Of a stretch of DNA of 64,000 bases, positions 44,375-53,211 are shown one piece after another. Both the position numbers and the translations under genes were made by a program. The notes below the pieces were generated by a model. The model saw only the letters and a program-made list of their open reading frames with translations. It made no database searches and had not been told where the DNA came from. The stretch lies in NCBI GenBank assembly GCA_031963415.1, contig JASSUI010000001.1, forward strand, positions 1,736,001-1,800,000, written 5' to 3'. Origin of the DNA: JASSUD01 sp031963415 (GTDB lineage Bacteria > Pseudomonadota > Gammaproteobacteria > Burkholderiales > Burkholderiaceae). Each line of letters opens with the position of its first letter. Position 1 is the first letter of the stretch.

Positions 44375-44439
44375 CGCCTTGTTGCTTTTGAATATGGCGA
44401 TATTGTTAAGCAAGGAAGGGGGGAATGAAGGGCGATGAT

Positions 44440-44456
44440 TTCCCCAATTTGGGGAA
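44440..44456. promoter_or_regulatory. Perfect operator palindrome upstream of traL
   Basis: TTCCCC-AATTT-GGGGAA, perfect 6-bp arms, 66 nt before traL. It also lies upstream of the divergent NACHT-WD40 gene, about 550 bases away. Confidence 0.65.
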
Positions 44457-45006
44457 ACACAATAAATTCATTAGCACAAGGAATGTGTGTGAGTAGATTT
44501 TGCTCGAGAAAATTATCGTTTTCGATAAAGTGATACTGGATAAAAATTTGGCGGTGTCACATAAAATAAACCATAAAGTATATTTTTTATCTTATTTTGG
44601 TGTTAAAAAAATAAAAACAGTAGCTTGATAAAACTAACTTAGCTGGAAATAAGACGCGTAGGCAGGCTCACTTGTGAGACAGATGACACCATTGAGAATA
44701 TATATAGCCCCCTACTCTGAAAAACCTGTATAAGCAGATTTTTTCTCATTCGATTCGGTAATTTCCCTGATAAGAATATTCTGGTTAATTTTGATAGAGT
44801 CAACTGACTAAAAAGCATCGCTGGAGTTTGATTTCTCGCCAGACTAATATAGTGCTAAGCAACTCAGCATAGCTTTCCATCTTTAAAAAAATCGCGAAGA
44901 GGTTTTAAAACAATAGCATTTCACTATTCGCACAAAAAAATCAAAATTGACGTTTAGCTGCTTTTTTTGAGTCATTTTTCAAATATTCTTCATATTGGAG
45001 AAAATT
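44457..45006. other. Intergenic region upstream of the NACHT-WD40 gene
   Basis: Contains the palindrome TTATCG-TTTT-CGATAA at 44513-44528 and otherwise AT-rich DNA without genes. It must hold the promoter of the plus-strand NACHT-WD40 gene; no hexamer pair stands out. Confidence 0.4.
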
Positions 45007-48000
45007 TTGCTGAATATCTTCTCAAGTAGCAAGCCCACTGCTCATTCATTGTCCTCAGCAACCTCACAGGAATTGTGGGGCGCAGCTCAGGCACAGGAGA
45101 TGACAGGGCATCTACCAGCTGCAAAACTTACCTATGAAGCAGCGATAAAAAAAGTCAAAGAAGAAATACAAAAAAAACCAAGCGATGAGGGGAAAAAGGC
45201 GACACTCATCCAAATATACGTTGCATATGTGTGCCTTTTGCAGCAGGTGGAAGAAGATGGTCGGAAGATTAAAGACGCTTACGAAGCTGCGATCAAGTTA
45301 GCTGAAGAACCTCCTGAAAATGCGCGCAAAAAAGCCACGCTTTCTAACCTATATGTACAATACGTCGATTTTCTAGCAGCAGTCCATCAAGAGAATGAAG
45401 CCGCTCAATATGTGAAGAAAGCGCTAGATCTGGGACTGTCCCTCTTTTTAAATAACCCTCTTTCTACCTTAGAAAAAAGCGGAGCGGTGTATGGAGTAGC
45501 CAATCTTCAAAAAATCGCAGCTTTGCGAGCGCAACTTGCTAGCTTACCTGCTCAGTCTTCTTTTTTTGCTAGCGACATAACGTTAGCGACTCCTGTATCG
45601 ACGTATTCGATAGTGGAGAACCGCAAAGCATTATTAGACACCCGCCACCTGATCTGGCACTTTCGTTCAGACAGCTTATCTACGCGCTCAGAAATAGAAC
45701 AACGAGAAATACAAGAAGACCATCTGCTAGGCGCTAAGGAAGTATTAGAAGAATTTATCGCAACAAGGGTCATCTCTCTCGCCAACATCCAAGAATTAGT
45801 CACGCTAGGCGCGCTTGATGATGCAAGCTTCCATCGTCAAATTACCAACACCTTTTTAACGTGCTTAGCGCTGGATAAAAACGCGTTGCTTGATGTGCGG
45901 TTGTTACAGGGTTTGATGGTCATGCTGTTTCATCGCCCCGATTTGACCCAAGATGGACAGTTTGCGGCGGATTGCATTGTCTTACTCAAAGCTATCACGG
46001 GACTTTTGCAAACGATTGTTATTGATCAAAACCGATTACAAATAGAAGCGTTATTGTCTGCGGTCTGCACACTTCTGGATCATATCGTGAGTGCAGCGAT
46101 ACAAAAGGTAGATCGCGAACAAATCTATGAGCCGCTTTTAACTGCATTAGGGCGCTTTAAAGACACGCGCTATGCGCATATTAATTGGATGGCTACGTAC
46201 GCAGAACAAGCGCTTTTGCACGTTGCTCACGATAGCTCCTTCTTGGAACAAATCGAGCGGTATGTAAACCCGGCTATTGCAGCGGTGCTATATGCCGTCG
46301 GCGGTGCTTTTAAAATTGCCGCAGCGAGTATGGCTGCCCCAGATAGTGCGCTTACCGCTGTCATCATCGCCGGTTTCGAGCCAGATCGATTTTTAGATGC
46401 GCTGCGCTCTTTTAAGCTAACTTATGACCATATCAAGCTTGCAAAGCGTCATCCTTGGTACATCGAGTTACGCAAGATAGATCTCCTCATAGGCATAGCA
46501 GAAACTACAGGACAATTTAGCTTACTCGGGAAATATTTGGAGGGAAAAACGAAGCCTTACGAAACTCCGTTTCTCCAAGGTCTCTGTGATCGCGTAGCCC
46601 GTGTAGCGTGCAGGTCAGCCAATTCGGACGTTCAAAACGAGGCATTAGGGTTACTCAAAGCTTTGTCAGCAGGTGTTGGTGATTGGAGCAAAGACGCCAC
46701 TATCCAAGACCATGCCAGCACTACGTTGGACCAGGTCGCGCAATGGCAAAACCCCGATGCGCGGGAAATGGATCGTGTGGGCTACGCACCGCCTGGTTGG
46801 CATCCATTTTGGGCAAGCACCCCTCAAAGCATTTTATTAGAGAAAGCGCAAAAGAAAATTCAACAAGGCGAGATTCTCGATGCTATTCCAGGCCAATTTA
46901 CTGGTCTCGGGCACAAAATAGAAATGGGTTTTACCCAAAGTCATATCGATGCTATGCAAAATAGCGCGCAGCTCGAGGCACTGGCCAAACAGAATTTAGC
47001 GAGCCACAAGGATATCGTCCAATTATTTGACGCCTTTCAAGAACAACAAAAAGAAGCATTGCAGCCCCAATTTGAGCCACTTGCTCTCTTAGGCAGCGAT
47101 ATTGAGAGATTTAAGCAAGACTATAAAGAGACGCTCGAAAACACAGATCAGCTCAATGTACTGTCCATGTACGTTCCTTTAGGGGGACTAAAAGATAAAG
47201 AGGGTGGTAAAGAATATGTTGACCTTGAAGCCGAGTTAGAAAAATTCTTCGAATCAGAGGCGAACGTATTTCTATTATTGGGTTCCGCAGGCACCGGAAA
47301 ATCAACGTTTAATCGTCACATTGCACTTAAAAAGCTCGAACAGTACGAGCACCTTTCAAAAGCGAAACAAGACCCCCCTTTGATTTTTTTCATTGAACTA
47401 AGAAGTATAGAAAAACCCAATCAACAGGTGATCAATCAATTCTTCCAAAGCAAGGGTTTTAAAGAAGAGCAAATTGAACTGCTACGTACCCATCCACACC
47501 AGCGCTGTATTTTTATATTTGATGGGTATGATGAGATTAAAGAGCGTAATCGTAATTTTTATCAACTCAATGAATTATGGCGCTGGAAAAACGCTAAATT
47601 TGTGATCACCAGTCGCCCTGAATATTTAGATCCGAACTATCAACGATACTTCCATCCTCAGGCTTCACCGAAGACTTTTCAAGAGAGGTCAATTGCGCCG
47701 TTTTCAGCAGCCCAACGCGCTCTTTATATTAAGAATTACGTTGAAAATACTCAATCGCGCTCGGACTGGCGTGTTGAGCAATACGAACAAGCCTTTAATC
47801 AATTAACCCCATTAGGCAAAGAACTGGAGCGTCCAGTGGTATTGCGCATGCTGTTGCAGATTTTGCCTGAATTGAAGTTGGATGCTCAACAGGCGAAGGA
47901 TTTAACGTTAGGCGCGGTTTATGAACAATATTTTCAGCATTGGTGGGGAAATTGGCAGGTCCGTTTGGGCGAGATTTGCTTAAGTTCTAAAGAGGAAGAA

Positions 48001-50706
48001 GCCAAAGAGCTTATTGCTGAGAGCGGAGGATTTGTCAAACACGGTTTGACCTATATTCAACAATGCGCATTAGCCCTTACGAAGGCACACCTAACGATTG
48101 CGCAGAATGACGAACATTTTAGTGATCGACATCCAGAAACCCACAAAGTTTTTTTTAAAAACGACGCACAGACACGATTACTACGTTTTAACGCCCCATT
48201 CCAACTCGATCAGGATCAACAGTATCGGTTTTCACATAAAACGATGCAGGAATATTTGGTCGCACGAGCAATTTGTACCCCAGGCTTTAAACCGAGAGCC
48301 CCACATACTACAGACACGATAAACCAACTTTCAATCGTGCAAGAACCAGCCATTCTGGATTTTTTGGTAGAACAAGTTACACAGCAATCTGACTTTAAGC
48401 AGCATTTGTATGATTGGATTGAAGCCTCCAAAACCCAGGCAGTGTGTAGCCAAGGAGCAGCTAATGCGATCACGGTGTTAGTCAGAGCTGAGGTGCAGTT
48501 TAATGATGTGAATTTACAGGACATTCGTATTCCTGGCGCAGATTTGAGCTATGGCGTATTTGATTCTGCACAGTTGCAAAGGGCGGATCTAAGCAAGACG
48601 AACTTAACTGGCATATGGTTGCGTAACGCAGATTTAACGGGGGCGCGCATGGACGGGGTGCAGTTTGGGGAATTGCCGAGCTTGCAGTTGGAAAACGCTG
48701 TTAATGCTTGCTGCTATTCTCCAGACGGACGCTACCTAGTGATTGCAACAGGTGGATTGTTTCAGCGAGGCAAGCTTGCGCTGTATGAGGTCGAGACGTT
48801 AGCGCATGTTCATACGTTCGAGGGACATACCTCCTATGTGACAAGCGTCGCGTTCTCAAGCGATAGCCAAACGCTGGCCTCGGGCAGTTGGGACAGTACG
48901 GTGCGGCTGTGGTCGGTAGCCGAGAAAAAGCCGTTGCACTTGTTCGAAGGACATACAAACTGGGTGGAAAGCGTTGCGTTCTCAAGCGATGGGCAAACAC
49001 TGGCCTCAGGCAGTTTGGACAGTACGGTGCGGCTGTGGTCGGTAGCCGAGAAAAAGCCGTTGCATACGTTCGAAGGGCATACCGACGAGGTAACAAGTGT
49101 CGCGTTCTCAAGCGATGGCCAAACGCTGGCCTCGGGCAGCGAGGACAGTACGGTACGGCTGTGGTCGGTAGCCGAGAAAAAGCCGTTGCATACGTTCGAA
49201 GGGCATACCGACAAGGTAACAAGCGTCGCGTTCTCAAGCGATGGCCAAACACTGGCCTCAGGCAGTTTGGACAGTACGGTGCGGCTGTGGTCGATAGCCG
49301 AGAAAAAGCCGTTGCACTCGTTCAAAGGGCATACCTCCTATGTGACAAGCGTCGCGTTCTCAAGCGATGGCCAAACGCTGGCCTCGGGCAGCGAGGACAG
49401 TACGGTACGGCTGTGGTCGGTAGCCGAGAAAAAACCGTTGCACATGTTCGAAGGGCATACCGACGAGGTAGAAAGCGTCGCGTTCTCAAGCGATGGCCAA
49501 ACACTGGCCTCAGGCAGTTTGGACAGTACGGTACGGCTGTGGTCGGTAGCCGAGAAAAAGCCGTTGCACTCATTCAAAGGGCATACCAAAGAGGTGACAA
49601 GCGTCGCGTTCTCAAGCGATGGCCAAACGCTAGCCTCCGGCAGTTTGGACAAGACGGTGCGGCTGTGGTCGGTAGCCGAGAAAAAACCGTTGCACATGTT
49701 CGAAGGGCATGCCTACGAGGTAGAAAGCGTCGCGTTCTCAAGCGATGGCCAAACGCTGGCCTCGGGCAGCGAGGACAGTACGGTACGGCTGTGGTCGGTA
49801 GCCGAGAAAAAACCGTTGCACTCGTTCAAAGGACATACCTCCTATGTGACAAGCGTCACGTTCTCAAGCGATGGCCAAACGCTGGCCTCGGGCAGTAGGG
49901 ACCGTACGGTACGGCTGTGGTCGGTAGCCGAGAAAAAACCGTTGCATACGTTCGAAGGGCATACCGACGAGGTGGAAAGTGTCGCGTTCTCAAGCGATGG
50001 CCAAACGCTGGCCTCGGGCAGTAGGGACAGTACGGTACGGCTGTGGTCGGTAGCCGAGAAAAAACCGTTGCACTCGTTCAAAGGGCATACCAAAGAGGTG
50101 GAAAGCGTCGCGTTCTCAAGCAATGGCCAAACGCTGGCCTCGGGCAGTTGGGACGGTACGATGCGGCTGTGGTCGGTAGCCGAGAAAAAGCCGTTGCATA
50201 CGTTCGAAGGTCATACAAGCTCGGTAGAAAGCGTCGCGTTCTCAAGCGATGGCCAAACACTGGCCTCGGGCTGTGGGGACAAGACGGTGCGACTGTGGTC
50301 GATTACTTCAAGCCAATGTTTAACGGTGATTCAAGGTTTTAATGGGCCCGTCCGCTCTGTTGCGTGGTACACGAGCGCTGAAGGAGTCTGGCTGGCAACG
50401 GGAAGTAACGACAAAGTGGTACGCCTCTGGCAAGTGCATCGGGACGGTGAGGCGTGCCGCGTGACATTACACTGGGCATCAGCACAAACAACGTTGACGG
50501 CGCCAAATATGTACATTCAAGATGTGACTGGGCTAAGCTCGAGGAATACGCAGCTACTCAAGCAACGTGGCGCAACGGGAGAGCCGCGCAAGACTGTAGA
50601 GCAGGAATCACAGCCATCGCTGACAGAAACCGCAGAAACACCGACGTTAATACTCCCTGCCCAAACGGATAGCCGATCTAGATCGACTTATCTCAATTTT
50701 GCGTAA
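45007..50706 (+). CDS. STAND-type NTPase: NACHT domain with 14 WD40 blades
   Basis: About 1,899 residues from TTG 45007 (GGAG six bases before); TTG 44995 is an alternative. Residues 20-150 are helical, TPR-like (AAKLTYEAAIKKVKEE, QYVDFLAAVHQENEAAQYV). Residues 150-730 are helical and unrecognised. NACHT domain: Walker A LGSAGTGKST (about 759), Walker B RCIFIFDGYDEI (about 835), KFVITSRPEYL, then a winged-helix-like part. Residues 1160-1230 are pentapeptide-like (ADLSYGVFDSAQLQRADLSK). From about 1235, 14 WD40 blades would make two propellers. The plan resembles fungal HET-E-type NLRs and bacterial STAND defence proteins. Role inferred: sensing of an intruder or host factor. Confidence 0.85.
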   Translation: MLNIFSSSKPTAHSLSSATSQELWGAAQAQEMTGHLPAAKLTYEAAIKKVKEEIQKKPSDEGKKATLIQIYVAYVCLLQQVEEDGRKIKDAYEAAIKLAEEPPENARKKATLSNLYVQYVDFLAAVHQENEAAQYVKKALDLGLSLFLNNPLSTLEKSGAVYGVANLQKIAALRAQLASLPAQSSFFASDITLATPVSTYSIVENRKALLDTRHLIWHFRSDSLSTRSEIEQREIQEDHLLGAKEVLEEFIATRVISLANIQELVTLGALDDASFHRQITNTFLTCLALDKNALLDVRLLQGLMVMLFHRPDLTQDGQFAADCIVLLKAITGLLQTIVIDQNRLQIEALLSAVCTLLDHIVSAAIQKVDREQIYEPLLTALGRFKDTRYAHINWMATYAEQALLHVAHDSSFLEQIERYVNPAIAAVLYAVGGAFKIAAASMAAPDSALTAVIIAGFEPDRFLDALRSFKLTYDHIKLAKRHPWYIELRKIDLLIGIAETTGQFSLLGKYLEGKTKPYETPFLQGLCDRVARVACRSANSDVQNEALGLLKALSAGVGDWSKDATIQDHASTTLDQVAQWQNPDAREMDRVGYAPPGWHPFWASTPQSILLEKAQKKIQQGEILDAIPGQFTGLGHKIEMGFTQSHIDAMQNSAQLEALAKQNLASHKDIVQLFDAFQEQQKEALQPQFEPLALLGSDIERFKQDYKETLENTDQLNVLSMYVPLGGLKDKEGGKEYVDLEAELEKFFESEANVFLLLGSAGTGKSTFNRHIALKKLEQYEHLSKAKQDPPLIFFIELRSIEKPNQQVINQFFQSKGFKEEQIELLRTHPHQRCIFIFDGYDEIKERNRNFYQLNELWRWKNAKFVITSRPEYLDPNYQRYFHPQASPKTFQERSIAPFSAAQRALYIKNYVENTQSRSDWRVEQYEQAFNQLTPLGKELERPVVLRMLLQILPELKLDAQQAKDLTLGAVYEQYFQHWWGNWQVRLGEICLSSKEEEAKELIAESGGFVKHGLTYIQQCALALTKAHLTIAQNDEHFSDRHPETHKVFFKNDAQTRLLRFNAPFQLDQDQQYRFSHKTMQEYLVARAICTPGFKPRAPHTTDTINQLSIVQEPAILDFLVEQVTQQSDFKQHLYDWIEASKTQAVCSQGAANAITVLVRAEVQFNDVNLQDIRIPGADLSYGVFDSAQLQRADLSKTNLTGIWLRNADLTGARMDGVQFGELPSLQLENAVNACCYSPDGRYLVIATGGLFQRGKLALYEVETLAHVHTFEGHTSYVTSVAFSSDSQTLASGSWDSTVRLWSVAEKKPLHLFEGHTNWVESVAFSSDGQTLASGSLDSTVRLWSVAEKKPLHTFEGHTDEVTSVAFSSDGQTLASGSEDSTVRLWSVAEKKPLHTFEGHTDKVTSVAFSSDGQTLASGSLDSTVRLWSIAEKKPLHSFKGHTSYVTSVAFSSDGQTLASGSEDSTVRLWSVAEKKPLHMFEGHTDEVESVAFSSDGQTLASGSLDSTVRLWSVAEKKPLHSFKGHTKEVTSVAFSSDGQTLASGSLDKTVRLWSVAEKKPLHMFEGHAYEVESVAFSSDGQTLASGSEDSTVRLWSVAEKKPLHSFKGHTSYVTSVTFSSDGQTLASGSRDRTVRLWSVAEKKPLHTFEGHTDEVESVAFSSDGQTLASGSRDSTVRLWSVAEKKPLHSFKGHTKEVESVAFSSNGQTLASGSWDGTMRLWSVAEKKPLHTFEGHTSSVESVAFSSDGQTLASGCGDKTVRLWSITSSQCLTVIQGFNGPVRSVAWYTSAEGVWLATGSNDKVVRLWQVHRDGEACRVTLHWASAQTTLTAPNMYIQDVTGLSSRNTQLLKQRGATGEPRKTVEQESQPSLTETAETPTLILPAQTDSRSRSTYLNFA
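48823..50334 (+). repeat. Twelve tandem 126-bp WD40 repeats
   Basis: Exactly 12 units of 126 bp, 42 residues each, nearly identical in DNA sequence. The invariant core is SVAFSSDGQTLASGS and TVRLWSVAEKKPLH. Variation is concentrated at a few codons: residues 4-5 and 7 after GHT, the residue before and after the Asp of GSxDx, and xFE/K. Degenerate blades flank the array on both sides. Confidence 0.95.
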
Positions 50707-50729
50707 ATACAGACATTGTTGAAAATACT

Positions 50730-51359
50730 CTAAATCCGTTTTTGCCAATTTCCCAACACCCATCCCAACAAAACGCACGCGGTCATCATCGTAACGGGAA
50801 TGATCATCGGATTGATGGTAAGTGGTAACAGGAAGATCAACCCCAATCCCATAAGCAGAAACATCAAGCCATGCAAGCTATAACGATGAATAGCAGGACT
50901 GACATAATCAAAATTGGTGCGTCTGATCTTCCACGTCATCCATCCGTCAAACATAGCAGGCACTAGCAAGATCAACATATACGGGAGCCACGCAAAAAGC
51001 AGGGCTAAACGCACATAGAATTGATAGATCACATTCATCAGTGCTTTGATGCGACCCTCTGCCCACCCAAACCAAGGGCGTGCGAAATGTTCCATTCCTT
51101 TAGACTGCTTGTGCTGCGCTTTATCTGGAAGGTAAGCGCGACGTATACCAGCATAAACGCCAGAATCAATCATGCTCGCTCGAAACCACTTTGAAGCTTG
51201 TGTTTCAATCCAGAGGTAGCCTTGGTTGCCAAAATGTTGCTTGATGAGCGCAGATTCCTGTTGAATAGCGCGATCTGTCCATCCTCCAGGAATGAAAACC
51301 AAAATCATCACGCATTCCGCTGTGAGTAACCAAGCACAAAGCCATAGAGGAAGTTTCAT
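50730..51359 (-). CDS. DUF4400 integrating-conjugative-element membrane protein
   Basis: 209 residues with four membrane segments (about 5-25, 115-140, 160-180 and 185-200). WFRASMIDSGVYAGIRRAYL and RPWFGWAEGRIKALMNVIYQ match the DUF4400 family found directly after traD in SXT/R391 and related elements. Function is not established; it may assist the coupling protein. It lies 12 bases after traD and is the last gene of the traI-traD operon. It is convergent with the NACHT-WD40 gene. Confidence 0.85.
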   Translation of the reverse strand: MKLPLWLCAWLLTAECVMILVFIPGGWTDRAIQQESALIKQHFGNQGYLWIETQASKWFRASMIDSGVYAGIRRAYLPDKAQHKQSKGMEHFARPWFGWAEGRIKALMNVIYQFYVRLALLFAWLPYMLILLVPAMFDGWMTWKIRRTNFDYVSPAIHRYSLHGLMFLLMGLGLIFLLPLTINPMIIPVTMMTACVLLGWVLGNWQKRI

Positions 51360-51371
51360 CTCAGCATTCCT

Positions 51372-53207
51372 TTATTGTGTCAGTACAGGAAAGCGTCCCT
51401 TAATGATTTTTCCGCCGGAAATTTTGGCGATATATTCCAAATTAGGCAGCATGCCGAGCAATGGGGCGGGAAACAGATCCGCTTCTTCTTCGATCAAGCG
51501 CTCTCCCTGATTGCCGCCATATAACCAAGGGGTTTCCCCGAGTGTGGTTTGACCTTGAGTGCGCATGACGTGCTTGATACGGGTTTTAGGCAAGCTATCG
51601 ACGACATATTTTTGCGTTTCCGAGTCGATGACGCGTAATACAAACTGATTATTTATATTGCCTAGTACTTGTCGCGCTTTATGTTCACTGCCTAGTCGTG
51701 CCGGAAAATCTGCACAAGTTTGTGCAGCGATAGCTAAATTAAATCCGGCTCCTCTGCCTTTATTTAGCGACTGGATAACGGGTTCATTGAGAATTTCAAC
51801 CGTTTCGTCAATAAAAATATTAACTCGACGGTTATTGACGCCATAGTTGTATCGATCTCCTGCTACTGCGGTTAAATCCGATACCGCAATAGAACCAATT
51901 GCACTGCCTACCATGCTGTCGGTTAAGCAATCCAGACCCAGATAAGCGGCTTGGCCGTTGTTAATAATCTTGGCCATATCCGTCATAGGTCGTTTGTCCC
52001 CTAAATCATTCGCATTTGGTGAGAGCAGCTTGCCAAGCTCTCCAGATGTCAACATATTCATAACCGGCAGCAAAGACGCCACCATTTTGGCAAAATGGGT
52101 CGTGTCATGTTGGAACATCGACAGCAGCCCCTCTAAGTCTGCATTCGCGTGTTCGGGTTGAACCTCATCATAATAAAAGCGCAGCATCGCGGTAGCGCGT
52201 CTTTCGCGTGAACCTGCTTGGGCTTTATCGAGATACGGCTTGGCTTTGGCTTCCCAATGTGGCAAGACACGCGCACTGTATGCCTGAACCGCACGACTCA
52301 CCAAACTTGCTGATCCCCCTTCCAGATAGCGACGCAATAGAATGAGATTAGGGCGCTCGCAAATCATCACCAAGCCTTGCGCGATATTATTCAAGGCTTG
52401 CCAAGCAAAGGATTTGAAGGGATCAGCCCCTGCTTCAGAAGGAATCAGTGCAGCAAGGCGGCTGGCAAGCTCAGTCACCCGTGTGAAATTCCTCAACGGA
52501 TCGAGGCGCACACTTTCTTCTGGAAACGCAGGATGAAACGCCACAAATCGTTCAGGATGACCGATGGCTTCACAAGCACGGCGCGCATTGTCACGCATCT
52601 CTTTATCACCTTTCGGATCAATGATAATCACTGCTTCTTCCCGAAAAATCGCTTGTGCAATGAGCAAATCAAAAAAACGGGTTTTACCACTTCCTGTTGT
52701 GCCTAAAATAAGGGTGTGTCCTTCTAAATGGGTAAGTGACTGGTATTGTTCTGTTTCCTTGGGTTCGACACCGTGGATCCAAGGTTGTCCAATCGGTTGG
52801 TCTGCGGGCCGCTTGGAGATGTAGGGCGTAATCGCTTGCCAATCACGTTTAAGAATTTCAAATACACGCTGCACGTGACGATTTTCCCAGACAAAGCCGT
52901 ATCCTAACCACAGGGTGTTAGGATGCTTTGTCATGCGTTTTTTTAGGGCTTGCAAAGATAAAAAAGAAAGGCCATGTCCGCGTAAGCTTTTTTGTGATCG
53001 GTATAACTGAACAGCTTTAGGGAGCCTGATCAAGATCATGACAGCACAGATGACGCTGATCCAATAAAAAGGCTCAGCAGGCATTGTGCTGAGTGAGCAC
53101 ACTGTTAATGCAGTGATTGCCGCACACACCCATCCCGCCACAGCTTGCATTTCATAGTTTGGCCGCCACGGCGATTCGTAGGCTAAAGAGTCAGCTTGTA
53201 ATGGCAT
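51372..53207 (-). CDS. traD: TraD, type IV coupling protein
   Basis: 611 residues. Two N-terminal membrane segments (about 25-75) precede Walker A LGTTGSGKTRFFDLLIAQA (about residue 168) and the following VIIIDPKGDKEMRD. Walker B is VNIFIDETVEILNEP (about 455), then NLAIAAQTCADFPARLG. TraD brings the relaxase-DNA complex to the secretion channel. It lies four bases after traI, in one operon. The length matches SXT-type TraD. Confidence 0.93.
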   Translation of the reverse strand: MPLQADSLAYESPWRPNYEMQAVAGWVCAAITALTVCSLSTMPAEPFYWISVICAVMILIRLPKAVQLYRSQKSLRGHGLSFLSLQALKKRMTKHPNTLWLGYGFVWENRHVQRVFEILKRDWQAITPYISKRPADQPIGQPWIHGVEPKETEQYQSLTHLEGHTLILGTTGSGKTRFFDLLIAQAIFREEAVIIIDPKGDKEMRDNARRACEAIGHPERFVAFHPAFPEESVRLDPLRNFTRVTELASRLAALIPSEAGADPFKSFAWQALNNIAQGLVMICERPNLILLRRYLEGGSASLVSRAVQAYSARVLPHWEAKAKPYLDKAQAGSRERRATAMLRFYYDEVQPEHANADLEGLLSMFQHDTTHFAKMVASLLPVMNMLTSGELGKLLSPNANDLGDKRPMTDMAKIINNGQAAYLGLDCLTDSMVGSAIGSIAVSDLTAVAGDRYNYGVNNRRVNIFIDETVEILNEPVIQSLNKGRGAGFNLAIAAQTCADFPARLGSEHKARQVLGNINNQFVLRVIDSETQKYVVDSLPKTRIKHVMRTQGQTTLGETPWLYGGNQGERLIEEEADLFPAPLLGMLPNLEYIAKISGGKIIKGRFPVLTQ

Positions 53208-53211
53208 GTTC

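Noticed and set aside
48888..49898. Long alternative frames (up to 336 codons) over the WD40 repeats on both strands
   Set aside because: They are shadows of the repetitive 126-bp unit (divisible by three), so a stop-free shadow frame is repeated too; no ribosome binding sites.
48823..50334. Regular 126-bp direct repeats suggesting a CRISPR array or satellite DNA
   Set aside because: The repeats keep one open frame and encode WD40 blades; there are no short repeats with unique spacers.
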